A DNA stretch of 64,000 nucleotides from Massilia antarctica (GTDB lineage Bacteria; Pseudomonadota; Gammaproteobacteria; Burkholderiales; Burkholderiaceae_D), in NCBI RefSeq assembly GCF_015689335.1, contig NZ_CP065053.1, positions 6,696,001-6,760,000 of the forward strand, given 5' to 3'. This document shows positions 27,552 to 37,014 of the stretch, piece after piece (positions within the stretch are counted from its first letter, which is position 1; each line of letters opens with the position of its first letter). The notes beneath the pieces are model-generated. The model did no database searches and was not told the origin of the DNA. It saw nothing but the letters and a program-made list of their open reading frames with translations. The position numbers were made by a program, and so were the translations under genes.

Positions 27552-30080
27552 ATGGAATTGGACACCGCGCATCCCCTACGATCGAGTCCCGCCGCCGCCG
27601 CGGTCCTGTCCGCCTGTAGCAATGGCGTGCTGCTGGTCGATGCCGGCACCAGCACCTTCCCCATCCTCGACGTCAACCCCGCCTTTTGCGAGCTCAGCGG
27701 CCGCACGCCGGAACAATTGATCGGCAGCAGCGCGATCCTGCTCGGCGACGCCACGTTCAGCGCGGCGCTGGCGGCGGTGGCCGGGGGCGAGGCCAACGCC
27801 TCGCTGCTGCTGCGCGTGGGCGGCGCCGGCGGCAGCGCCCCGTGGTGCCAGTGGACCATCAGCGCGGTACCGGGCACGGGCGAAGGCCAGGCCGCGCGCC
27901 AGCTGGTGTGCATCGCCGACAATGTCAACGAACTGCACGAACAGCAAGCCCTGCTCGCCCATCTCTCCACCCACGACGTGCTCACCGGCCTGGCCAACCG
28001 TAGCCTGTTCAACGAACGCCTGCAAATGGCCATGGCGCGCGCCCAGCAGCGCGCGGACGGGCTGGCGGTGCTGTGCCTGGCACTGGACGGCTTCAACCTG
28101 GTCAACGAAAGCCTCGGCTACGTGGCCGGCGACCAGTTGCTCATCAGCGTGGCCATGCGCATCCAGGCCTGCATGCGCCCCCAGGACACCTTGTCCCGCC
28201 ATGGCGGCAACGAATTCGTGCTTGTGCTCGGCGAAGTCGACAGTACCGCCCAGGTGCAGGCCGTGTGCGAGCACATCGTGCGCGTGATCGGCGCGCCCTT
28301 CCCCGTGATCGGCCAGAGCCTGCACGCCGGCTGCAGCATCGGCGTCGCGCGCTATCCGCACGACGCGGACGATGGCGTGACCCTGCTGCGCTACGCCGAC
28401 ATGGCGCTGTCGCACGCGCGCAGCCTGGGTGGCAACCAGTTGCAGTTTTTCGCGCCCGAGATGAACCAGCGCACCGCCGAGCGGGCCCAGATGGAAGCGG
28501 CGCTGCGCATCGCCCTGATCGAAGGCCAGTTGCAGCTGCAATACCAGCCGGTGGCCGACCTGCAGCAGGGCGCCATCTGCGCGCTGGAGGCGCTGGTGCG
28601 CTGGCAGCACCCGGTGATGGGCCTGATTCCCGCCGGGCGCTTCATCCCGCTGGCCGAGGCGGCCGGCCTGACCACCGCGCTCGGTTACTGGAGCCTGCGC
28701 CGTGCCGTCGAGGACATGCTGGCCTGGCGCGCGGCCGGCCTGGCGCCGGTGCGGGTGGCGATCAATATCTCGCCCAAGCAATTCCTCGACCCCGCCCTGC
28801 CCCAGGTGGTGGCCGACGTGCTGGCGCAGTCGGGCATCGCGCCCTCCCAGCTGTCCTTGGAAATCACCGAGGCGGCCCTGATGCAGGACCCGAACGCCAG
28901 CGACACCACCCTGGCCCAGCTCAAGGCGCTGGGGATCGGCCTGACCCTGGACGATTTCGGCACCGGCTATTCCTCGCTCAACCATCTCAAGCGCTTCCCG
29001 CTCGACCTGGTCAAGATCGATTGCGGCCTGACCGGCAATATCGTCACCGGCACCGACGATGCCGCCCTGGTCAAGACCATCATCTCGATGGCCCACCACC
29101 TCGGCATCGAAGTCGCGGCCGAGGGGGTGGAAACAGAAGCCCAGTGCGATTTTTTGCGGCGTAATATGTGCGACCAGATCCAGGGCTATTTCCTGGCCAA
29201 GCCGTGCGACCGCGACGAGGTGACCGCCATGCTGACCGCCCGCCATGCCCTCCCGTCCCACTTGCTGCGCATCCAGCAACAGCCGCGCACCCTGCTGCTG
29301 GTGGACGACGAGCAAAACATCGTCTCGGCCCTGAAGCGCCTGCTGCGGCGCGACGGTTACCAGATCCTGTCGGCCAACAGCGGCCAGGAAGGGTTGGCCG
29401 TGCTGGCCGCCAACGCGGTCGACGTGATCGTGTCGGACCAGCGCATGCCGGGCATGATCGGCGCCGACTTCCTGCGCGCGGCCAAGGGCTTGTATCCGGA
29501 CACGATCCGCATCATGCTGTCCGGCTACACCGAACTGCAATCGGTGACCGACGCCGTCAACGAGGGCGCCATCTTCAAGTTCCTCACCAAGCCCTGGGAC
29601 GACGAGCAGCTGCGCACCCACATCGCCGAAGCGTTCCGGCTCAAGGAAATCGCCGACGACAATGAACGCCTGAACCTGGAACTGCGCACCGCCAACCACG
29701 AACTGGCGGCGGCCAACCGGCGCATGGAAGACTTGCTGCGCCAGAAACAGCAACAGATCACGCGCGACGAAATCAGCCTGAACGTGGCGCGCGAACTGCT
29801 GCAGTTCGTGCCGCTGGCGGTGATCGGGCTCGACGACGACGGCATGGTGGCCTTCGTCAACGCTGCTGCCGAGCGCATGTTCCGCCAGAATGGTGCCATA
29901 CTCGGCAATGAGGCAGAGATCGTCCTGCCCGAACTGTTTCCCGACGGCCTGGCCCCGAGCGGCAGCCACCAGGTCGATATCGACGGACGCCGCTACCAGG
30001 TGGTGGCGCACCCCATGGGCGCGAATTCGCAGTCGCGCGGCAGCCTGGTCATGATTAGCATTTGCGAGGAAAACGAATGA
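27552..30080 (+). CDS. PAS-GGDEF(degenerate)-EAL-REC-PAS protein, c-di-GMP phosphodiesterase
   Basis: 842 residues. ATG 27552 is preferred over TTG 27549 because AAAGAGG ends right before them. PAS about 15-120; GGDEF about 135-295 with the signature changed to GGNEF, so cyclase activity is unlikely; EAL about 315-560 intact (EALVRW, NISPKQF, EITEAAL, LDDFGTGYSS, KID, GVETEAQ, QGYFLAKP), so c-di-GMP hydrolysis is expected; REC about 577-695 (LLLVDDEQN, SDQRMPGM, LTKPWDD); helical linker and a C-terminal PAS. An EAL followed by REC is an uncommon order. The stop overlaps the next start (ATGA). Confidence 0.92.
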   Translation: MELDTAHPLRSSPAAAAVLSACSNGVLLVDAGTSTFPILDVNPAFCELSGRTPEQLIGSSAILLGDATFSAALAAVAGGEANASLLLRVGGAGGSAPWCQWTISAVPGTGEGQAARQLVCIADNVNELHEQQALLAHLSTHDVLTGLANRSLFNERLQMAMARAQQRADGLAVLCLALDGFNLVNESLGYVAGDQLLISVAMRIQACMRPQDTLSRHGGNEFVLVLGEVDSTAQVQAVCEHIVRVIGAPFPVIGQSLHAGCSIGVARYPHDADDGVTLLRYADMALSHARSLGGNQLQFFAPEMNQRTAERAQMEAALRIALIEGQLQLQYQPVADLQQGAICALEALVRWQHPVMGLIPAGRFIPLAEAAGLTTALGYWSLRRAVEDMLAWRAAGLAPVRVAINISPKQFLDPALPQVVADVLAQSGIAPSQLSLEITEAALMQDPNASDTTLAQLKALGIGLTLDDFGTGYSSLNHLKRFPLDLVKIDCGLTGNIVTGTDDAALVKTIISMAHHLGIEVAAEGVETEAQCDFLRRNMCDQIQGYFLAKPCDRDEVTAMLTARHALPSHLLRIQQQPRTLLLVDDEQNIVSALKRLLRRDGYQILSANSGQEGLAVLAANAVDVIVSDQRMPGMIGADFLRAAKGLYPDTIRIMLSGYTELQSVTDAVNEGAIFKFLTKPWDDEQLRTHIAEAFRLKEIADDNERLNLELRTANHELAAANRRMEDLLRQKQQQITRDEISLNVARELLQFVPLAVIGLDDDGMVAFVNAAAERMFRQNGAILGNEAEIVLPELFPDGLAPSGSHQVDIDGRRYQVVAHPMGANSQSRGSLVMISICEENE

Positions 30081-30406
30081 CGAGCGCCTCTGACACCATC
30101 GATATCGACGACGCCAGCGAAGGCATGGTGCTGGCCGAAGACTTGCGCGACGGCGGCGGCGGCGTGCTGCTGCCGGCCGGCGCCACCCTGAGCGCCTCCT
30201 CGCTGGCCTCCTTGCGACGGCGCGGCATCGAACAGGTGCAGGTGGTCGCCGCCGCGCCCCCGGTCGACGAAGCGGCCGTGCGCGCCGAACGCGAGCGCCG
30301 CTGCGCGCGCCTGGCACACCTGTTCCGGCGCTGCCTCCCCGGCGCGCCGGCCAGCGCCAGCACCGTGCTGTACGAACGCCTGGTCGCTTACCGCGGGAGC
30401 TGCTGA
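30077..30406 (+). CDS. small protein related to HD-GYP/HDOD N-terminal domains
   Basis: 109 residues from ATG 30077, overlapping the previous TGA. The motif EGMVLAEDLRDGGGGVLLPAGATLSASSLASLRRRGIEQVQV is the short beta/helix unit that usually precedes HD-GYP domains. Here it stands alone, directly before an HDOD gene with a one-base stop/start overlap. It may act as a partner of that HDOD protein. The motif repeats in weak form at the C-terminus of the REC-HD-GYP-like protein at 32745 (LTPGMTLSRDLVTPDG). Confidence 0.72.
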   Translation: MTSASDTIDIDDASEGMVLAEDLRDGGGGVLLPAGATLSASSLASLRRRGIEQVQVVAAAPPVDEAAVRAERERRCARLAHLFRRCLPGAPASASTVLYERLVAYRGSC

Positions 30407-31245
30407 TGGCAACCTCGCTCGACGATATCGTCAAACGCATCCGCGACCTGCCTTCGCTGTCGACGGTGGTGGTCGAACTGCTCTCGACCATGGACCAGGA
30501 AGATATCGATGTGCACGTCCTGGGCGGCAAGATTGCGCTCGACCAGTCGCTCACGGCCAAGACCCTGCGCCTGGCGAACTCCTCGTTCTACGGCATGTCG
30601 TCGAAAGTGACCACCATCCACCAAGCCATTTCGGTGCTCGGTTTTCACAGCATCCGCACCCTGGTGACGGCGTGCGCGGTAACCGGCAGCTTTCCCGCCA
30701 GCGCCAGCGGCGGGGTCAATTTCCAGGCCTTCTGGCGCCACTCGGTGGCCACAGCCGTGTGCGCCAAACTGCTGGCGGTGCACCTGAAAATCAATCCCGA
30801 CACGGCGTTTACGGCCGGCCTGCTGCACGATATCGGCACCCTGGTGCTGGCCACCCGCTTTCCGGCCGAGTACGCGGCCATGCTGGCTTACCGCAAGGAA
30901 CACGATTGCTACATCATGGAAGCCGAGCGCGCCGTGATCGGGATCGACCATGCGATGGCCGGCGCCGCCCTGGCCGCTTACTGGAAATTCCCGGCCGCCA
31001 TGCAGGAAGCGGTGGCCGACCACCACCACCTCGACACCAGCGGCACCCCGACCCTGCCGCTGCTGATCAACGCCGCCAACGTCCTTGCGCACGCACTCGA
31101 CCTGTCCGGCGAGGAAGACGACCTGGTGCCGCCGCTGTCGCAAGCTCTGTGGATGAGCCTGGCGCTGAGCGAGGCCGACTGCGCCAAACTGTTCCGCGAT
31201 GCCGAGTCGACCTTTGTCGACATGTGCAAGATTCTCGTCAGCTAG
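30406..31245 (+). CDS. HDOD-domain protein
   Basis: 279 residues covering one HDOD domain: LPSLSTVVVELL, LANSSFYGMSSKVTTIHQAISVLGF, GLLHDIGTLVLA, DHAMAGAALAAYWKFP. HDOD proteins are metal-poor relatives of HD-GYP and commonly act as signalling scaffolds. This copy keeps LHDIG, so some metal-binding ability may remain. ATG 30406 shares one base with the previous TGA. Confidence 0.9.
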   Translation: MATSLDDIVKRIRDLPSLSTVVVELLSTMDQEDIDVHVLGGKIALDQSLTAKTLRLANSSFYGMSSKVTTIHQAISVLGFHSIRTLVTACAVTGSFPASASGGVNFQAFWRHSVATAVCAKLLAVHLKINPDTAFTAGLLHDIGTLVLATRFPAEYAAMLAYRKEHDCYIMEAERAVIGIDHAMAGAALAAYWKFPAAMQEAVADHHHLDTSGTPTLPLLINAANVLAHALDLSGEEDDLVPPLSQALWMSLALSEADCAKLFRDAESTFVDMCKILVS

Positions 31246-31269
31246 CGCGACACCGCCATGGAGGCCAAT

Positions 31270-32748
31270 ATGTTCAAGCGCGACCACCCGCTCCAGACCA
31301 GCCCGCCCGGCGCCGATGACGGCGCTAGCGGCATTGCCCTGTCCGAACTGCTCGACGGCCATCCGGTGGCCACCTTCGTGATCGACCGCCAGCACACCAT
31401 CACGCACTGGAACAAGGCGTGCGAGCATTTGCTCGGCTGGAGCACCGAGGCGATGATCGGCACGCGCAACCATGGCGTGGCGTTTTACGCGCACGAGCGG
31501 CAGATGCTGTCGGACATGATCGTCTCGGGCGACAACGAGGGCCTGGCCGCGCACCGCCAGTCTGCCCTGATTCCCGGCGCCTACGAAACCGAAGGCTTTT
31601 TCGAAAACCTGGGCGTCGGCGGCCACTGGCTGCACTTCACCGCCGCGCCCCTGCGCGACGCTTCCGGCGCGGTGGTCGGCGCCATCGAAACCATGCGCGA
31701 CGTGACCGAGCGGCGGGTGGCCGAAAACGCCCTGCGCCGGGCCCACGACAACCTCGAACACCTGATCGAGAAACGCACCGCCCAGCTGGCCGAAGCGAAC
31801 GAGCGGCTGGAAGACGACTTGCGCCAGCGCCAGATCGCCGACGCCGAACTGCGCGCCAAGCACCTGGCCCTGACCGAATTGAACGCCAAGCTGTCGATGG
31901 CCCAGGAACAACTGGTGCAATCGGAAAAACTGGCCTCGATCGGGCAACTGGCGGCCGGCGTGGCGCACGAGATCAACAATCCGATCGGCTACATCTTTTC
32001 CAATTTCGGCACCCTGCAAAGCTACCTCGACCAGCTGTTCGACATGCTGCATGTGTACCAGGCGGCGGAAGCCGAAGCGAGCCCGGCGACGGCGGCGCGG
32101 CTGGCGGCGATGCGCAAGACCCTCGACCTCGATTTTTTGCGCGAGGATATCCCGGTCCTGATGAGCGAATCGAAGGAAGGCATCGTGCGCGTGCGCCACA
32201 TCGTGCAAGACCTCAAGGATTTCTCGCGGGTCGACACGACCCAGGACTGGGTGTGGGCGAACCTGCACGGCGGCATCGATTCGACCCTGAATATCGTTTC
32301 CAACGAAGTCAAGTACAAGGCCGACGTGGTCAAGCAGTACGGCGCCATTCCCGACATCGAATGCCTGCCCTCGCAGGTCAACCAGGTGATCATGAACCTG
32401 GTGGTCAACGCCGCCCACGCGATGAGCGAGCGGCGCGGCACCATCACGGTCAGCACCGGCACCAGCGGCGGCCTGGAAGCCGGGGCCGAGGCCGAACAGG
32501 TGTGGATCGAGGTGGCCGACAACGGCGGCGGGATCGCGCGCGAAAACCTGTCGCGCATCTTCGATCCCTTCTTCACCACCAAGCCGGTGGGCAAGGGCAC
32601 CGGCCTGGGCTTGTCCCTGGCCTACGGCATCATTCAAAAACACCGTGGCAGCATCGACGTCGACAGCGAGGTGGGGCGCGGCACCACCTTCCGCATTGTC
32701 TTGCCGGTGCGCCAGACCACTGCAGCAAGCGAGGAGCCCAGCCCATGA
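31270..32748 (+). CDS. PAS-domain sensor histidine kinase
   Basis: 492 residues if started at ATG 31270, which has GGAGG five bases upstream; an ATG at 31258 has none. PAS/PAC about 20-155 ([23 protein letters not shown]), a coiled coil about 155-225, phosphoacceptor box [21 protein letters not shown] box [11 protein letters not shown]1 VADNGGGI and G2 [14 protein letters not shown]. No transmembrane helix, so cytoplasmic. Very similar in its kinase core to the convergent kinase at 34639. Its stop overlaps the next ATG; the partner is probably that receiver. Confidence 0.93.
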   Translation: MFKRDHPLQTSPPGADDGASGIALSELLDGHPVATFVIDRQHTITHWNKACEHLLGWSTEAMIGTRNHGVAFYAHERQMLSDMIVSGDNEGLAAHRQSALIPGAYETEGFFENLGVGGHWLHFTAAPLRDASGAVVGAIETMRDVTERRVAENALRRAHDNLEHLIEKRTAQLAEANERLEDDLRQRQIADAELRAKHLALTELNAKLSMAQEQLVQSEKLASIGQLAAGVAHEINNPIGYIFSNFGTLQSYLDQLFDMLHVYQAAEAEASPATAARLAAMRKTLDLDFLREDIPVLMSESKEGIVRVRHIVQDLKDFSRVDTTQDWVWANLHGGIDSTLNIVSNEVKYKADVVKQYGAIPDIECLPSQVNQVIMNLVVNAAHAMSERRGTITVSTGTSGGLEAGAEAEQVWIEVADNGGGIARENLSRIFDPFFTTKPVGKGTGLGLSLAYGIIQKHRGSIDVDSEVGRGTTFRIVLPVRQTTAASEEPSP

Positions 32749-34076
32749 CAGACAGCCTGACCGACGATCTTGCCCCACCTCCGGCCACCGTGCTGTGCGT
32801 TGACGACGAACCGAACATCCTGTCGGCCCTGCGCCGCCTGTTCCGCCCGGAAGGCTACCGGGTGCTGGTGGCCGAGAGCGGCGCGGCCGGCCTGGCCATC
32901 CTGGAACAGGAAAAGGTCGACCTGGTCATTTCCGACATGCGCATGCCGGAAATGGATGGCGCCAAATTCCTCGAACATGTGCGCCAGCGCTGGCCCGACA
33001 CCGTGCGCCTGCTGCTGACCGGCTACTCGGACGTCTCCTCGATCCTGGCGGCCATCAACCGCGGCGAGATCTACCGCTACATCACCAAGCCCTGGGACGA
33101 CAACGATATCCTGCTGGTGGTGCGCCATGGGCTCGAACGCCACGCGCTGGAGCAGGAAAAGGCGCGCCTGGAAGCGCTGACCCTGCGCCAGAACGACGAA
33201 CTCAAATCGCTCAACCAAAGCCTGGAAGCGAAGGTCGAGATCCGCACCGAAGAGCTGCGCAGTTCGCGCGATACCATCCTCGAGACCAACAAAAAGCTCA
33301 AGGGCAACTTCATCACCACCATCAAGATCCTGTCCAGCATGATCGAGATGCGGGGCGGCAATCTTGCGGGACATTCGCGCCGGGTCGCCGATCTGGCGCG
33401 GCGCATCGCCGTCAAGGTCGGGCTCGATGCGAACGCGACCCAGGAAGTCTTCATTGCCGCCCTGCTGCACGACATCGGCAAGATCGGTTTTCCGGACGAC
33501 TTGCTGGCGATGCCGGTGAACCTGCTCGCTGGCGACATGCTGGGCGTATTCCGCAAGCATCCTCTGCGCGCCGAACAACTCTTGATGCCGCTGGACGACT
33601 TGCGTGGGGTGGCGGCCTTGCTGCGCGCCCACATGGAGCGCTACGATGGCGGCGGTTTTCCGGACGGCATAGCCGGTCCCCTGATTCCGCTCGGCGCGCG
33701 CATCCTGGCGCTGGCGTCGGACTACGACAACTTGCAGATCGGCGCGCTGGTGCAGCGGCGCGTGCTGGCGCCCGACGCCAAGCAAATCATCTACGACGCC
33801 GTGGGCAAGCGCTACGACCCCAAGGTGGTGGCGGCGTTCCGCGCGCTGATGGATGGCGAGCCGGTGGAAAAGCTGCGCGACCAGGCCATGGTGGCCAAGT
33901 ACCTGACCCCGGGCATGACGCTTTCGCGCGATCTGGTCACGCCGGACGGCGTCATGCTGCTCTCGGCCGACCACGTGCTCGACGAGCGCCTGATCCAGAC
34001 AGTCCAGGATTTTGAATCCAAGAACGAGGTCCGCCTGAATATCTGGGTGTGGCCGGCACCACCGAAGGGAGAGTGA
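32745..34076 (+). CDS. REC-HD-GYP-like response regulator with altered GYP motif
   Basis: 443 residues. REC about 15-130 (VLCVDDEPN, SDMRMPEMDG, ITKPWDD), coiled coil 135-190, HD-GYP-like 195-380. HDIGKIG and the following His (KHPLRAEQL) are kept, but HHE is HME and GYP is GFP (RAHMERYDGGGFPDG). Canonical HD-GYP enzymes hydrolyse c-di-GMP; this one may have lowered or changed activity. A short unit like the protein at 30077 follows at the C-terminus. The ATG overlaps the kinase stop. Confidence 0.9.
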   Translation: MTDSLTDDLAPPPATVLCVDDEPNILSALRRLFRPEGYRVLVAESGAAGLAILEQEKVDLVISDMRMPEMDGAKFLEHVRQRWPDTVRLLLTGYSDVSSILAAINRGEIYRYITKPWDDNDILLVVRHGLERHALEQEKARLEALTLRQNDELKSLNQSLEAKVEIRTEELRSSRDTILETNKKLKGNFITTIKILSSMIEMRGGNLAGHSRRVADLARRIAVKVGLDANATQEVFIAALLHDIGKIGFPDDLLAMPVNLLAGDMLGVFRKHPLRAEQLLMPLDDLRGVAALLRAHMERYDGGGFPDGIAGPLIPLGARILALASDYDNLQIGALVQRRVLAPDAKQIIYDAVGKRYDPKVVAAFRALMDGEPVEKLRDQAMVAKYLTPGMTLSRDLVTPDGVMLLSADHVLDERLIQTVQDFESKNEVRLNIWVWPAPPKGE

Positions 34077-34077
34077 C

Positions 34078-34605
34078 ATGCGGCGAATTCTGTTGGTCGA
34101 TGATGAAATCAACGTCCTGAACGCCCTGGTGCGGGCCATGCGCCAGCACCTGGACATCGAGGACTTGCATATTGAAACGTTTACCGATCCGTTCGACGCG
34201 CTGACCCGCTGCGCCGAAGTCACCTTCGACCTGGTGATTTCGGACTTCCGGATGCCGCAGATGACGGGCGTGGAATTCCTGCACGCGATCAAGGAAGTGG
34301 CGCCCGACACGGTGCGCATGATTTTATCGGCCTCGACCGAGTTCGAAACGGTCACCAGCGCGATCAACGATGCGCAAGTGTTCCGTTTCATTCCCAAGCC
34401 GTGGCAGGTGGGGGATTTGCGCGAAAACGTGCGCCTGGCGCTCGACTACCACGATTCGCTGCGCAAGGAGCACCAGCTGGCCGACCGCCAGCGCGTGCAC
34501 GAGGGAAGCCTGAGCCGCGAGGAACTGGCGCTGCGCAAGATGGAAGAGGAAGAGCCGGGCTTGCTGAAGGTGAAGTGGGGGCCGAACGGCGAGATCATCA
34601 TGTAG
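34078..34605 (+). CDS. single-receiver response regulator
   Basis: 175 residues. The REC domain fills about 1-120: LLVDDEINVLNAL, phosphoacceptor in VISDFRMPQMTG, switch Ser in ILSAST and Lys in PKPW. The C-terminal 50 residues are a charged helix and a short strand, not a DNA-binding domain. One base separates it from the previous TGA. It may shuttle phosphate between the two kinases of the locus. Confidence 0.9.
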   Translation: MRRILLVDDEINVLNALVRAMRQHLDIEDLHIETFTDPFDALTRCAEVTFDLVISDFRMPQMTGVEFLHAIKEVAPDTVRMILSASTEFETVTSAINDAQVFRFIPKPWQVGDLRENVRLALDYHDSLRKEHQLADRQRVHEGSLSREELALRKMEEEEPGLLKVKWGPNGEIIM

Positions 34606-34638
34606 GCCCGTGCGTGGGCGGCGCCGGCAAGAGCGCCC

Positions 34639-35973
34639 CTAGCCCGCGCCCGTCGGCGCGGCCGCCGGCGGCACCACCGGCAGGCGCACCGTAAACGTCG
34701 TGCCCTCCCCCGGCACCGAGGCCACATCGATCCGTCCCCCGTGCTTGTTCACGATCCCGTACGAGAGCGACAAACCCAGCCCGGTGCCGCTGCCGACCGG
34801 CTTGGTGGTGAAAAACGGCTCGAAAATCCGGTTCAGATGTTCCTGCGCGATCCCGCAACCGGTGTCGCTCACCGCCACCCACACCCAGCCGTCTTCGGCG
34901 CCGGTGCGGATCGTGATCACGCCCTTTTCCTTGATCGCGTGCCCCGCATTGACCAGCAGGTTCATGAACACCTGATTGAGCTGGGAGGCCAGGCAAGTCA
35001 CCTGCGGGAGCTGCCCGTACTGCTTGTCCACCGTGGCCTTGTACTTGATCTCGTTGGAGACGATATTCAGTGTGCTGTCGAGTCCGTGATGGAGGTCGGC
35101 CACCTGCCATTCATTCTCGCCCACATGCGAGAAATCCTTGAGCGCCTGCACGATATCCTTGACCCGCTTGAGCCCATCCATCGACTCGCGCACGAGGTCG
35201 GTCACGTCATCCTGGAGAAAAGCCAGGTCGGCGCGCTTGCCGATCTGGGCGATGGCCGCGGTCAGCGCCGGCGGTGGACTGTGCGCGGCGATCGCGGCAT
35301 CGTACTCGCGCACCACGCCGAACAGGGTCTCCACATATTTTTGCAAGGATCCCATGTTGGAATTGACGAAGCCGACCGGATTGTTGATTTCGTGCGCGAT
35401 GCCGGCGGCCAGTTGGCCGATCGATGCCATCTTTTCCGACTGCAGCAACTGGTTTTGCGCTTCCTGCAAACGCCCGATCAGCAATTGCTGTTCCTGGCCC
35501 TTGCTGTAGAGCGCCTCTTCCATGGTCTTGCGGATCGTGATGTCGGTGAGCGAGCCGATCACTTCGAGCGGCGCGCCCTGCTCGTCGCGGATCAGGCGCA
35601 GGGTATCGTGCATCCACAGGTAGGCGCCGTCGGCCGCGCGGAAGCGGTACTCGTAGGCGCGCTGGCCTTCGACGAACACCAGCGCCAGGCTGGAAAAGAT
35701 GGCCGGCGCATCGTCCGGGTGGATATGGTCGAACCAGAAATTCGGATCGGCCACCATCTCTTCCGGCCGGTAGCCCAGCACGTTGTACGCGTTATTGCTC
35801 ACGAACGTCATCTTGAAGTCGCCGCTGGGCACGGTGCAGTAAATGATGGCCGGCGTGTTGTCGATCAGGTATTGCAGCCGCACCAGCGGCGAGGCGGCGT
35901 CCGCGCCCGGCGCGCGCGCGGCAGGCGGCGTGTCGGACCCGAAGGATTCAAATTCCTCGAACTGCATCGCCAT
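34639..35973 (-). CDS. PAS-domain sensor histidine kinase
   Basis: 444 residues, convergent with the receiver gene at 34078. PAS/PAC about 25-155 (IIYCTVPSGDFKMTFVSNNAYNVLG), coiled coil, H box [22 protein letters not shown] box FMNLLVNAGHAI, G1 VSDTGCGI, G2 [15 protein letters not shown]. No membrane helices. It is a paralogue of the kinase at 31270, sharing the long insert between H and N boxes (VTDLVRESMDGLKRVKDIV). It may feed the same receivers. Confidence 0.93.
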   Translation of the reverse strand: MAMQFEEFESFGSDTPPAARAPGADAASPLVRLQYLIDNTPAIIYCTVPSGDFKMTFVSNNAYNVLGYRPEEMVADPNFWFDHIHPDDAPAIFSSLALVFVEGQRAYEYRFRAADGAYLWMHDTLRLIRDEQGAPLEVIGSLTDITIRKTMEEALYSKGQEQQLLIGRLQEAQNQLLQSEKMASIGQLAAGIAHEINNPVGFVNSNMGSLQKYVETLFGVVREYDAAIAAHSPPPALTAAIAQIGKRADLAFLQDDVTDLVRESMDGLKRVKDIVQALKDFSHVGENEWQVADLHHGLDSTLNIVSNEIKYKATVDKQYGQLPQVTCLASQLNQVFMNLLVNAGHAIKEKGVITIRTGAEDGWVWVAVSDTGCGIAQEHLNRIFEPFFTTKPVGSGTGLGLSLSYGIVNKHGGRIDVASVPGEGTTFTVRLPVVPPAAAPTGAG

Positions 35974-36035
35974 GATCGATCCCGTGGGAAAGTGCTTCAG
36001 GCAATTATGACCGAGTATTCAGGCCAGCGCCACTC

Positions 36036-36929
36036 TCATTGCCATTGTCCGTACACGGTGCCGTACGAGGGCGGCGGCCCCGCTTCGTGCCCGAAGTCCG
36101 GTTGCGGGGCTGGTGGCGCCAGCCAGGCGCGCGGATCGACCCGGTAATATTGCTGGAATTGGTCGAACAGCTCGGCATGGCGCTCGGCCATCTGCCAGGG
36201 CTTCTCGAAAAACGTTTCCGTGGCGACGGCGAAGAACTCGGCGGGACTGACCGCGCCATAGTGGTCGAGTACGCTTTGGCGTTGAAACATCGCTTCATGG
36301 CGCAGGTTGTTGAAGTCGCGCGAGAGCACCGCTGACCAGTCGCGGTAACTGCCGGGATGGCCGAGGAAGGGCGCGCCATTGTTGCTGCCCGATTCGCTGT
36401 CGAGCTGGTGCGCGAATTCGTGGAGGACCACGTTCTGGCCATCGGTCCAGTCGCCCGCGCCGCGCTGGACGTGGTCCCACGACAACACCACCCTGCCATC
36501 GCCCCACGATTCGCCCAGCAATTCCTGGCGCACCGGGTTCACGATGCCGGCTTCGTCGGCGTGGTTGCGCGGCACCATGAAGGCGCTCGGGTAGACCAGG
36601 ATGGTGTGCAGCTTGCGGTACACCCGGGTAAAGCGGTTGAGCAGCAGCAGGCAAGCCTGGCCGGCGATGGTCACGCGGATCTCGTCATCCACTTCCAGGC
36701 CTTCGCAGCCGACGAATTTTTTCTGGAACAGGAATTGCTGCACCAGCCGCTGCAGCTGCGCCTGCAGCTCGGGCTGCATGCGACTGTAAATCGGGATATT
36801 CTGTTCGAGGATGGTCAACCACGCCGGCGGAAAAGGCTGGGCCAGCGCGCGCTTGAGGCGCCAGCCGGGATAGCTCATGCCGAGCGCAATTGCCACCACG
36901 ATGGCGGTGGTCCAGAGCAGCGCTTCCAT
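36036..36929 (-). CDS. mtfA: MtfA-family zinc peptidase
   Basis: 297 residues, slightly longer than E. coli MtfA. An N-terminal hydrophobic helix (LLWTTAIVVAIALGM) may anchor it. The HExxH-type zinc site is VLHEFAHQLD, with a conserved downstream Glu region (AVSPAEFFAVATETFFE). In E. coli MtfA binds the repressor Mlc and relieves repression of ptsG; no Mlc is in this window. Stands alone between two other minus-strand genes. Confidence 0.9.
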   Translation of the reverse strand: MEALLWTTAIVVAIALGMSYPGWRLKRALAQPFPPAWLTILEQNIPIYSRMQPELQAQLQRLVQQFLFQKKFVGCEGLEVDDEIRVTIAGQACLLLLNRFTRVYRKLHTILVYPSAFMVPRNHADEAGIVNPVRQELLGESWGDGRVVLSWDHVQRGAGDWTDGQNVVLHEFAHQLDSESGSNNGAPFLGHPGSYRDWSAVLSRDFNNLRHEAMFQRQSVLDHYGAVSPAEFFAVATETFFEKPWQMAERHAELFDQFQQYYRVDPRAWLAPPAPQPDFGHEAGPPPSYGTVYGQWQ

Positions 36930-37014
36930 CTTGTTCCTTGTGGGTTCGGGTACGAAACGAGGGCCGCGCCCCGCGCGGCGGCCTTGCTGCGCGGGCGGGC
37001 GGCGCGGCCGCGGC

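Noticed and set aside
28195..28215. Diguanylate cyclase activity in the PAS-EAL-REC protein
   Set aside because: The signature is GGNEF, not GG[D/E]EF, so cyclase activity is not expected.
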